64,000 nucleotides of DNA from CAWBBA01 sp963741625. GTDB lineage: Bacteria > Desulfobacterota > Desulfomonilia > Desulfomonilales > Desulfomonilaceae. The translations under genes were made by a program, and so were the position numbers. Each line of letters opens with the position of its first letter. The first letter of the stretch is position 1. The stretch is taken from contig CAVUIT010000014.1 in NCBI GenBank assembly GCA_963741625.1, positions 496,001-560,000 on the forward strand, given 5' to 3'. The notes under the pieces are model-generated. The model was not told where the DNA came from and did no database searches. It saw nothing but the letters and a program-made list of their open reading frames with translations. This document shows positions 1 through 7,125 of the stretch, in pieces.

Positions 1-182
1 CTCGTGCCTGCATGAACAGGCCAGGTCGGCCCGTATGAATTTTAGGAATTATGCATTTGGCATACTCTGATAAGACTCGGGATAATTCTGTCTCAAGGTC
101 TCTCCAACACTTCTCCACAAAAGATGGGGACCGGGGGATTTTATCCCCTGTGGGAGGAAGAGACAGGAGCAGGACATGCCAA

Positions 183-1677
183 GTGAAACATTCCGCCTGG
201 TTTTTCATCCTCCTCTTGATTCTGACACAAACCTCCTGCGCTCTGCATTCCTTAACGGAAAACGCGTCTGAAGTGGCAACACCCATAAGCGGCTACGTTA
301 CCGTCGGTAAATTGCCTTTCCGGGAAGCATGGTACGGGGTGTACTTTCTCGAAGATAAAGTTGGATACAGCCATGTCAAGATTGAACCTTCAGATCAAAA
401 CTTCAGCATAAACGCGGACTCGCTCATGAGACTTACGGCACTTAAGAAAGTCAACGAAGTCAAGATGAAAGAGAGGGTCGTGGTGCGCCCGGACCTTACC
501 ATGGTCTCATTCCAGTCCGTGACTCGCATGAACGGCGAAGATATGACCATGGTCGGCAGGACCGAGGGAGAGCGGTTTCTGGTGGATATTACGGCAGGGG
601 GAGAAAAGCGGAACCTCGAATACCGACTGAATGGGAAGATATATCATTCAAGCGCGATTTCTTTGATTCCTGCGTTGCGTGGCTTGAAAGAGGGACAGAC
701 TTACACTTTCGACGTTTTCGATGCAGGGGAGCGAGGGATAAAAAAAGTGGATCAGGAGATATCCAGGGTCAAAGGCCCGGCTGGGCCTAACGGGGCCGTC
801 TGGAAGGTGAAAAACAATTACGGACGGACCGTGGTAGACTCGTGGCTGGACAAGAAGGGGCAAACCGTGCTCGAGAAAGCCCAGAGAGGCGCCCTGATCA
901 CGATGATCGAGGATGAAAGCACAGCGCAAAAGTTTATTGACCAAAAGGCCCCAGGCAAAGACCTCGTGCTGGACGTCAGCTTGATTCGAATTACTAAGCC
1001 CCTACCCAATCCCGAAAAACTATATTTCTTGAAGGCGAGATTGCAAGGTATTGAGCAATCTCTCATTCCCGAGGATCATCGCCAAAAGATTGCCGCTGCC
1101 TCGGGCACCGGGCCTAAGGAGGAATTTGACGTCACAGTGCGTGCGGAAGATCTTTCGCGCTTCAAAGGACCCGCACAGAATCCGACCGGGTCTGTTTCCG
1201 ACGCGTACCTGGCTTCTACGACATCGATTCAGTCCGATCACAAGGAGATTGTCGATCAGGCCAAACAGATCGTCTCGCCCAATGATTCGCCTCTGGAAAA
1301 GGTCACAAAGCTCACCCGCTGGACCGCGGAAAACATCAAGAGTGAGATGAAGGACTCCTTTAGCCGCGCTCTCTGTCTTGCGCAGCAAAAAGGGGGAATG
1401 CCAATCCCACGCGGCCCTCTACGCCGCGCTCGCCAGATCGCAGCGCATCCCGACGCGGGTCGTAACGGGCATCGTATATTCCAAACAGGTGGGATTCTTG
1501 TATCATGCATGGTGTGAATCTTACGTAAATGGTTGGCTCGCTGTGGACCCTACCTTAAAACAAGTCCCTGCGGATGCCACTCACATCAAAATTGCCGCCG
1601 GTGATTCCGAGAACGACCCAAGCGCCTTGCTTAAGATGGTAGGCAAAGTGAAGCTCGAAGTGCTGGAATACAAGTGA
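183..1677 (+). pseudogene. Transglutaminase-like lipoprotein, interrupted by one frameshift
   Basis: Secreted transglutaminase-like (papain-fold) protein of unknown substrate. I chose the GTG at 183 because it follows an AGGAGCAGG-type ribosome site and opens directly into a signal peptide ending in a lipobox-like TQTSC, so it is probably a lipoprotein. A long beta-rich N-terminal region leads to the catalytic core. The core is split: the first frame runs to about 1365, then the reading continues one base out of phase to the TAG/TGA at 1675-1677. Deleting one C at 1364/1365 (AGCCGCG to AGCGCG) gives a continuous protein. The second part holds the Cys (GECQSHA), His (LYHAW) and Asp (VDPT) of the triad. 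A full-length relative lies at 33178-34764 with the same triad. Sequencing error or a recent mutation are both possible. Confidence 0.75.
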
Positions 1678-1779
1678 GGCGGAACTTAGGGCTCTGGTTA
1701 GCAAGTTAGGAGGAGTATTCCCACTGGTCGCCATTGGAGACGACAAAAGTCCGGAACCGGATTTGCTGCGGAAACGTTT

Positions 1780-1843
1780 AGTAGGACCGGCATCTTGCCG
1801 GTCAGTGATAAGAATGAATGACCGGCAAGATGCCGGTCCTACT
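1780..1843. repeat. Dispersed hairpin element, copy 1
   Basis: A perfect 25 bp inverted repeat (AGTAGGACCGGCATCTTGCC and onward, mirrored at 1819-1843) encloses a 14-base loop. Flanking sequence on both sides resembles that of the copies at 23088 and 47127, so the repeated unit is longer than the hairpin, roughly from 1700 to 1890. It has no T-tract and does not look like a terminator. The space 1678-1978 holds nothing else that I recognise. Confidence 0.85.
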
Positions 1844-1978
1844 GGCAAATGCCACCATACTTGTGAAACGCAGCACTTAGGGATTGGCAGGATTCCTAAT
1901 TCTTGTAAGCGGATAATGGTCCGACTATAATTTCCGGTGGGGGATGAACGAATGTCTGTGCAAGGAGGTCTGTGACAA

Positions 1979-2206
1979 ATGGATGTGTGCAAGATTACAT
2001 ACTGCGGACAGTGAAATTACAAACCAAGAGCCGTCGGTCTGGCGGAAGAATTGAAGAGCCAACTAGCCGTTCAGGCAGAGCTGATCGAGTCCGTAGGGGG
2101 CGTGTTCGAGATCGAGTATGGCGGCAACCTCGTGTTCTCGAAAAAAAACCTCGGTCGCTTTCCGAATGAGGGGGAGATCCTGAAGCTGATAAAGAAAGCC
2201 CCCTGA
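1979..2206 (+). CDS. SelW-like (Rdx family) selenoprotein, in-frame TGA as selenocysteine
   Basis: Small thioredoxin-fold redox protein of the Rdx/SelW family, 75 codons, probably cytosolic. The ATG at 1979 sits 10 bases after a strong AAGGAGG. The frame reads MDVCKITYCGQ, then TGA at 2012-2014, then NYKPRAVGLAEELK and on to VFSKKN, GRFP and the stop TGA at 2204. The TGA falls exactly at the second redox position of the family's CxxC/CxxU motif, and the flanks (ITYC before, NYKPRA after) are family hallmarks, so it is read as selenocysteine (residue 12). The stem-loop just downstream (2031-2045) fits a bacterial SECIS element. Automatic callers would see only short out-of-frame ORFs here. A Cys-to-stop nonsense mutation is the alternative, but it would have to hit this precise codon. 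The genome should also carry selA, selB, selC and selD. Confidence 0.88.
2012..2045 (+). promoter_or_regulatory. Selenocysteine codon and candidate bacterial SECIS stem-loop
   Basis: After the TGA (2012-2014) the bases CCGTC (2031-2035) can pair with GGCGG (2041-2045), giving five base pairs including one G-U, around the loop GGTCT. The loop starts with G and lies 21 bases after the TGA. Known bacterial SECIS elements need a short stem with a G in the first loop positions about 16-37 bases downstream of UGA, so spacing and loop fit. The stem is short and was folded by hand. Confidence 0.65.
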
Positions 2207-2294
2207 GCCAAGTGAGTTGAATGCTGCTAGTCCTGACAGCCAAGAATTGAATGCGTGCTGCGTTGATCGACCAACGTCTCAAGGATACCAATAA

Positions 2295-3149
2295 GTGAAT
2301 ACCACCGGAGGGTTAGCGAGTCGACTCTTGCCTGCGCCATTCTACGTGATCAGGGGGGCCCTCTTTCTTTGGGCTCATCGGGTGCTCTGGAAATATGCCG
2401 CGGCGCCGACAGCTATCGGCGTCGTCATGCTTGGGGGATCGTATTGGCTCCTGTACTATCTCCTGTCCCGTTTCTTTGATGCTTACGCCGGGGGAGCGTG
2501 GTACCAGCAGGTGCTGTACTACTTGTTGCTGTTGAGCGCCGCCGTGCTTTTGTCGGTCGTCTTTTTCTTCGTATTCACACGGGTGGCTTCAGCCTTGGCA
2601 TCGCCGTTCAATGATCTCGTCTCGCAAAAAACAGAGGAAATAGTCAGGGGAACCTTTCACGACACACCGTTTTCCGTACTGCAGCTACTGAAGGATTCGG
2701 CCCGGTCTATAGGCCATTCGTTCAAAGTGCTTGGAATCTACCTGGCCCTTTTGGTCGCAGCGTTACTTCTTCTATTGGTCCCGGGGGTCGGTGTACCTAT
2801 GTACACTGGCGCGGGAGCGCTGATCTCATCTTACATGTTTGCCTATGAATACCTCGGGTATCCCATGGACCGGAGGCGATTCACCTGGAAGAAGAAGCAG
2901 AATTTCCTGCGGTCCCGGTTCAGATCAGTCATCGGATTCGGGCTCGGCAACATCGTGGCGGCCTCGATCCCCTTTTTGAATTTATTATTTATCCCCGCGG
3001 CCGTGGTTGGTGGAACGCTACTCTTTCTCGACTTGAGTGTCGCGGCGGAGAGCGGACCAGGGCAGATACATGAGTCTGCCGTCACAAGGAGTAAGGACCA
3101 TAGAAAGATAGACCCTTATGTTTTCAAGGACTTCGACGACTTCCAATAA
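2295..3149 (+). CDS. EI24/CysZ-like integral membrane protein
   Basis: A 284-residue polytopic inner-membrane protein resembling the EI24/CysZ family (PF07264 type). Hydrophobic segments occur near residues 35-60, 70-100, 145-180 and 215-250. The region after the second helix pair (FTRVASALASPFNDL) and the later GxGxP loop are typical of this family. CysZ members move sulfate for assimilation, but many relatives have no assigned substrate, so transport of sulfate here is only a possibility. The start is GTG at 2295 with AAGGA a few bases upstream. It lies 88 bases after the SelW-like gene on the same strand, so co-transcription is possible. The protein ends in a charged tail of about 30 residues. 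Confidence 0.75.
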   Translation: MNTTGGLASRLLPAPFYVIRGALFLWAHRVLWKYAAAPTAIGVVMLGGSYWLLYYLLSRFFDAYAGGAWYQQVLYYLLLLSAAVLLSVVFFFVFTRVASALASPFNDLVSQKTEEIVRGTFHDTPFSVLQLLKDSARSIGHSFKVLGIYLALLVAALLLLLVPGVGVPMYTGAGALISSYMFAYEYLGYPMDRRRFTWKKKQNFLRSRFRSVIGFGLGNIVAASIPFLNLLFIPAAVVGGTLLFLDLSVAAESGPGQIHESAVTRSKDHRKIDPYVFKDFDDFQ

Positions 3150-3301
3150 AGGAATCGCTCCTATGGCAATCGACGCGAGCAATTGACACCTGTCGCACGG
3201 ATACGATAAGAACCACAGAGCAGAAGGTTACGCGTGTAGAGCGAACCGGCGAACAGTCCCTTCCGCGAAGCAACGCTCACGCCTGAGAGGCATCAAGATA
3301 C

Positions 3302-3712
3302 ATGATTGTCAAGTGTTCCCATTGTGCGGGGAAAATGAGAGTAGACGAGAGCCGTATTCCCAAGGGGCAAAGATTTAAGATACGGTGTCCTCATTGCAAG
3401 GGGATCGGGGTCATTCAAGATCAGCCAGCAACGGATCAGACTCCAGCGCCTGAAGTTCCCACTGCGGCCTCTAGTGCCTGGGAAAAGGGCTCACCTGCAC
3501 CACGGACTACCGGCAATGGGGTTTCGGAACACAGTCTGCCGTCGGACGCTTTTCACAGCTTCCGCTTTCCCTCGGAAAGAGAAGCCCCTTTGGTTGAGCC
3601 GCCACCTGCGAGACGCGGCTTGGGGATTGTAACTTGGATACTGGTGTCGGTGGGGATAGTGGCCTTCTTCGCACTGCTGGTGAATATTATCCTGTCCGGG
3701 CCAGGCAGGTGA
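3302..3712 (+). CDS. Zinc-ribbon (MJ0042-type) protein with C-terminal membrane anchor
   Basis: This 136-residue protein begins with a zinc-ribbon: two CxxC pairs, CSHC near residue 5 and CPHC near residue 30, with the MRVDESRIP spacer typical of the MJ0042 finger domain seen in deltaproteobacteria and Myxococcus relatives. A Pro/Ala/Ser-rich linker follows (residues 45-105), then one transmembrane helix near residues 108-130 (IVTWILVSVGIVAFFALLV) and a short tail. The ribbon is therefore probably on the cytoplasmic side of a tail-anchored protein. Function unknown. Similar ribbon-plus-membrane arrangements recur at 30744 and 41290 in this window. Confidence 0.75.
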   Translation: MIVKCSHCAGKMRVDESRIPKGQRFKIRCPHCKGIGVIQDQPATDQTPAPEVPTAASSAWEKGSPAPRTTGNGVSEHSLPSDAFHSFRFPSEREAPLVEPPPARRGLGIVTWILVSVGIVAFFALLVNIILSGPGR

Positions 3713-3881
3713 GGAATGATTGACTGTTGGGCCACTCGGACCTGCAGGGACGCCGGTCCCTACTGTCGGGTTGGTAGCGACGGGCCTCCGTGCCCGTCGT
3801 TGCCGCGGCTACTCGTTTCCATGGAAACCAGGTCTTGCCGCCTCGGCATCGGGAAGCTCGATAGCAACAGGATAACATCGC
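3713..3881. repeat. Short intergenic hairpins
   Basis: Two GC-rich inverted repeats lie side by side around 3748-3803: GGGACGCCGGTCCC, and CGACGGGCCTCCGTGCCCGTCG. They resemble the small palindromes found elsewhere between genes in this window. They follow the zinc-ribbon gene, but no T-run supports a terminator. Confidence 0.5.
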
Positions 3882-5048
3882 GTGATTATACAACGATCAA
3901 TCCAGGAAAAAAGGGAACGATCGTTCCTGGCCCCATATGCTCTACTTGCCGAGAACAGCCGGGGACGCGTACATCAGGAAGAGGAATGTCCCTACCGTAC
4001 TTCTTTCCAGAGGGACAGGGATCGGATCATCCATTCAAAAGCATTTCGCAGGCTCGAATACAAGACCCAGGTTTTTGCATATTACGAAGGGGACCACTAC
4101 AGGACGCGGCTCACGCACACGTTGGAAGTGGGCCAGATTGCCCGCAGTATGGCCCAGTACCTTGGAGCCAACGAGGACCTCACGTACGCAGTGGCACTAG
4201 CGCACGATCTCGGTCATACCCCCTTCGGCCATGCCGGCGAGCATTCGCTCAGTGAACTCATGTCCGACAAAGGGGGCTTTGAGCACAACAGCCAGTCTTT
4301 GAGGGTGGTAGATGTCCTTGAAGCCCGATACCCTGATTTCCCCGGCCTGAATCTCACTTACGAGACACGAGCTGGAATTATTCGCCACTCAACAGTGTAT
4401 GATCAGGCTCCAGAGCATGTGATCAGCGAGTTTATGACCGAGCCGCAACCGACGTTGGAAGCTCAGATCGTTAATTTCGCGGATGAAATAGCCTACAACT
4501 GTCATGACATCGAAGACGGGCTCAGGTCGGGATTCTTTGACGAAAGCGATCTTGGGGACTTGGATCTTTGGAACGAGGTAACTCGGATCATTCGAGAGAG
4601 ACATCCGACGTTGGATCGCGACACCTTCTTGTATCAGTGTATCCGGGTGCTGATAGATACGTTCATACGAGACCTGGTCCAGGGGACCGAAGAACGTCTC
4701 TCACACGGCAATATCGGCAGCCCGATAGAAATAACACGGTCTGACGGCCCGGTGGTCGGGTTTTCACCTCGCATGCAACGATGGAAGCAACAGCTCAATC
4801 AGTTTCTTCACTCGAGTTTCTACACGCACCACAAGATCTTGCGAATGCAATACAAAGCCGATCGCCTGCTCAGAGACCTATTCCGGGAATACGTCCAGAG
4901 GCCGCCCCAGCTTCCTCCTAGTGTCCACAAGAAGATTTTGGAAAACCAGGACCCCCCGGAACGTATAGTATGCGACTATATAGCCGGTATGACGGATCGA
5001 TTCGCTCTTGACGAGCACAGGAAGCTATTTCTGCCGTATGAATATTAG
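3882..5048 (+). CDS. dgt: Deoxyguanosinetriphosphate triphosphohydrolase-like protein
   Basis: HD-domain dNTP triphosphohydrolase, 388 residues, which splits dGTP (and often other dNTPs) to the nucleoside and triphosphate in the cytosol. The N-terminal segment carries the family signature RDRIIHSKAFRRLEYKTQVF near residue 50, then TRLTHTLEV with the first metal His, AHDLGHTPFGH near residue 107 with the HD pair, and a later Asp in NFADEIAYNCHD. The length agrees with the Dgt-like proteins of bacteria outside the enterics (about 380-400). Start GTG at 3882. Full length and unbroken. The next gene is on the other strand, so it is probably a single unit or the last gene of the leading cluster. 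Confidence 0.92.
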   Translation: MIIQRSIQEKRERSFLAPYALLAENSRGRVHQEEECPYRTSFQRDRDRIIHSKAFRRLEYKTQVFAYYEGDHYRTRLTHTLEVGQIARSMAQYLGANEDLTYAVALAHDLGHTPFGHAGEHSLSELMSDKGGFEHNSQSLRVVDVLEARYPDFPGLNLTYETRAGIIRHSTVYDQAPEHVISEFMTEPQPTLEAQIVNFADEIAYNCHDIEDGLRSGFFDESDLGDLDLWNEVTRIIRERHPTLDRDTFLYQCIRVLIDTFIRDLVQGTEERLSHGNIGSPIEITRSDGPVVGFSPRMQRWKQQLNQFLHSSFYTHHKILRMQYKADRLLRDLFREYVQRPPQLPPSVHKKILENQDPPERIVCDYIAGMTDRFALDEHRKLFLPYEY

Positions 5049-5135
5049 GGGGGAAGTTATCGCAAGATTCCCCTCGTTCGCATGCTTCCACTAATCGGTT
5101 CTTACTTTACTGGCAGCGGGGTTCCTTCGTTCGTC

Positions 5136-5229
5136 ATTCCCGCGAACGCGGGAATCCAGATTTGTAGGGGCGCACCTGTGTGTGCGCCCAAATTAGGGCA
5201 GATCGCAGCTCTGCCACCACAGTAGGGGG
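5136..5229. repeat. Intergenic palindromes between dgt and mobA
   Basis: The spacer holds ATTCCCGCGAACGCGGGAAT (5136-5155, a perfect palindrome) and then GTAGGGGCGCACCTGTGTGTGCGCCC followed by a second smaller hairpin. The second part closely matches the element at 53017-53075 in both order and spacing. The position between convergent genes would suit a transcription end, but there is no T-tract. Confidence 0.7.
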
Positions 5230-5296
5230 TAGGATGCGCTGAGCAAAGCGAATCGGTTTGCTTGCGACAGAACTCGAATGACAAGGTTACCGTTAG

Positions 5297-5917
5297 TCAC
5301 CGCAATCTTCGCGCTGCGTAATCCCGGGCTCGCTGCAAGTCCTCCGGTGTATTGAGGTTCATGATAAAGCGAAGCTCTGGATCAAAAAGGCGCAGATCCT
5401 TCTCGGACACTTCCCTCACCTTAGCCTTCTCGTAAAAATTCAAGATCTTGAGATCCTCATGCTGGAACAGCTCTTCGATATAAGGGAGGCACTCGCGGGA
5501 ATATGCTGCGTGGAGCGGTTCCAACATACCGGAGATACGCGGTACAACAACATCGAATCCCTCAACCATGTTCAGCATGTGTCTGATAACGTCCACGGAC
5601 AAAAAGGGCATGTCGCAGGCCGCGAGGAACGCGTAGTCCCCTTTACAAGCGCTTAAACCGGTGTACAGACCTCCTAGGGAACCCCGGCCGGGCACGAGAT
5701 CCTTGAACATGGGGAGCCCCAGAAATTGGAAATCATCAGGTGAGTTGGTGATGAGCAGGACTTCCGAAAACACATGGCACAAAGCTGAAGCGACCCGTTC
5801 GACGATCCGGCTCCCCCCGACCTCTAAAAGGGCCTTATTTACTCCTCCCATCCTGCGGGATTGTCCGCCGGCCAGCAGGATACCGGAGACCGATGCCGAC
5901 CCGCGGTTACGCGGCAT
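5297..5917 (-). CDS. mobA: Molybdenum cofactor guanylyltransferase
   Basis: MobA joins GMP from GTP to molybdopterin to make the bis-MGD cofactor used by formate dehydrogenases and related enzymes. The nucleotide-binding signature LLAGGQSRRMGG with a following Lys (NKALLEVGG) opens the protein, then DLVPGRGSLGGLYTGL and the metal-binding CDMPF motif. The C-terminal half keeps EPLHAAYS and the NLNTPEDL ending common to the family. I prefer the ATG at 5917, which puts LLAGG about a dozen residues in as in relatives; an upstream TTG at 5983 would add 22 poorly conserved residues. About 206 residues, a normal length. Convergent with dgt. Confidence 0.9.
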   Translation of the reverse strand: MPRNRGSASVSGILLAGGQSRRMGGVNKALLEVGGSRIVERVASALCHVFSEVLLITNSPDDFQFLGLPMFKDLVPGRGSLGGLYTGLSACKGDYAFLAACDMPFLSVDVIRHMLNMVEGFDVVVPRISGMLEPLHAAYSRECLPYIEELFQHEDLKILNFYEKAKVREVSEKDLRLFDPELRFIMNLNTPEDLQRARDYAARRLR

Positions 5918-6144
5918 ATTTCGGCAATCCGTAATTTGATGGTGCTTGTCGTTCGTGTTGGCCCCGTTGGGTAGTCCGTCCAATTATCCAGTCACGCGTT
6001 GAAAGCAGAACCCTGTCGCACAGGAGGGGCATCCCACGGAACGCGGGACCGTTCTCTTGCCTCTATTCAGGGCTGTTTTCAACAGACCGCGCTACGATAG
6101 GGAGTGATTCTCGCTCAAACCTTAAGATATTTCTCCGGCCCGGC

Positions 6145-6900
6145 TTATCGTCGGCGGGGTGGGGGCGGCGGTGGTGGAGGCTGTTCCTCCGTTTTCTTGC
6201 TCTCAGGTGGTTCCCCAGCGGTTGACTTCAAGTCCTGGGCAAGCTGCATACCCCTTCTATTCAATCGATCGTAATTCTGACTCAGTTCAGCAAGCTGCCT
6301 GGAGTACAGCTCCAGTGTCTTTTGGTACTCTGCTTGCCGGTTAACGCAAGAGCGGTCCCGGACAAAGCGGTTGAGCGAATTAACCACGAGGTCCCGTAAG
6401 AGCAGCAGTTTCTGGTGCACAGTTAATTGCTGGACAATATTCTCGTCAATGGCCTGCAAGGTCGGGAACCGGCTCTTATCGCAGATGTTCATCAGGCGCA
6501 AAGCCAGCTGGTCGTATTTGCCCAGCACATCTTTGATGCCACTTATTTTGTTATTGATGTCAACGAGGAGTTCACTGAATCTCTTGTATTGCGGGAGTTC
6601 TGTCACAGGTCGGTCAAAAACTTTGAACTCAATTTTATCAACCCATTCAGCCTCATCAAAGGCAAGATACCCGCCGGTCTTGACCCTATACAGCGCCCCC
6701 GGGTTCAGATCCCTGTCGCGGACCAGTTCGTCCACTGTCATCGTCCGCGGCTCCAGAGACTTCAACGTTATTTCAAATAATCCGTCGCGCGTTTTTTCAG
6801 GCGGCCTCATTTCTTCTTGAGCGCCGACAAGGGCAGGCAGGCATGCCACGATAAAGAAGCTGAGGGAGCAGATCAAGAAACCGGCTTTATTGCGCATCAT
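6145..6900 (-). CDS. Secreted coiled-coil protein of unknown function
   Basis: I do not recognise this 251-residue protein. It starts at an ATG five bases after AAGGAG and has a clear signal peptide (residues 1-27, ending ALVGAQ). The middle contains a beta-rich stretch (residues 35-105) and then predicted alpha-helical, coiled-coil-like sequence with heptad leucines (about 110-220). Two cysteines near residues 139 and 182 could form a disulfide in the periplasm. The C terminus is a run of eight prolines followed by RRR, as seen in periplasmic or envelope-associated proteins. It is transcribed away from the next gene, from a well-formed promoter at 6978-7007. Confidence 0.6.
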   Translation of the reverse strand: MMRNKAGFLICSLSFFIVACLPALVGAQEEMRPPEKTRDGLFEITLKSLEPRTMTVDELVRDRDLNPGALYRVKTGGYLAFDEAEWVDKIEFKVFDRPVTELPQYKRFSELLVDINNKISGIKDVLGKYDQLALRLMNICDKSRFPTLQAIDENIVQQLTVHQKLLLLRDLVVNSLNRFVRDRSCVNRQAEYQKTLELYSRQLAELSQNYDRLNRRGMQLAQDLKSTAGEPPESKKTEEQPPPPPPPPRRR

Positions 6901-6977
6901 ACTTTCTCCTTCCCGCTACCGCGGGCGAGAACCCTCACAAGACTTTGCAACTCTGATAGTTAGCTAAAATATATCAA

Positions 6978-7007
6978 ATTATACATGATAAATCGGCGGG
7001 ATGTCAA
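6978..7007 (-). promoter_or_regulatory. Sigma70-type promoter for the secreted coiled-coil gene
   Basis: On the minus strand TTGACA (7002-7007) and TATAAT (6978-6983) are separated by 18 bases. Both hexamers match consensus exactly. Transcription would start about 70 bases before the ATG at 6900. Confidence 0.75.
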
Positions 7008-7063
7008 GATTTATCAGATGGCCCGCCTGCGGTAGCCCACAGACTCTTGGTCGCTTTCTAAAA

Positions 7064-7092
7064 TTGACATTATTCATTATTTCCAGTATACT
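7064..7092 (+). promoter_or_regulatory. Sigma70-type promoter for the 7126 gene
   Basis: TTGACA (7064-7069), a 17-base spacer and TATACT (7087-7092) lie about 34 bases before the ATG at 7126. It is divergent from, and about 57 bases away from, the minus-strand promoter at 6978-7007. Confidence 0.75.
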
Positions 7093-7125
7093 TAGTCATT
7101 CCAAACTCTTCCTAAGGGGGAAGCG

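Noticed and set aside
1555..1992. Minus-strand ORF of 145 residues over the first hairpin element
   Set aside because: It has no ribosome site, overlaps the transglutaminase end and the start of the SelW-like gene, and its DRQDAGPT-like string is simply the translation of the hairpin repeat.
1972..2169. Plus-strand ORF of 65 residues over the SelW-like gene
   Set aside because: Its composition (Arg-rich) is that of an out-of-frame reading; the frame one base away, with TGA as selenocysteine, matches a known family throughout.
3716..4255. ORF of 179 residues overlapping the 5-prime part of dgt
   Set aside because: It lies in another frame over a clear dGTPase gene and has low-complexity, cysteine- and arginine-rich sequence.
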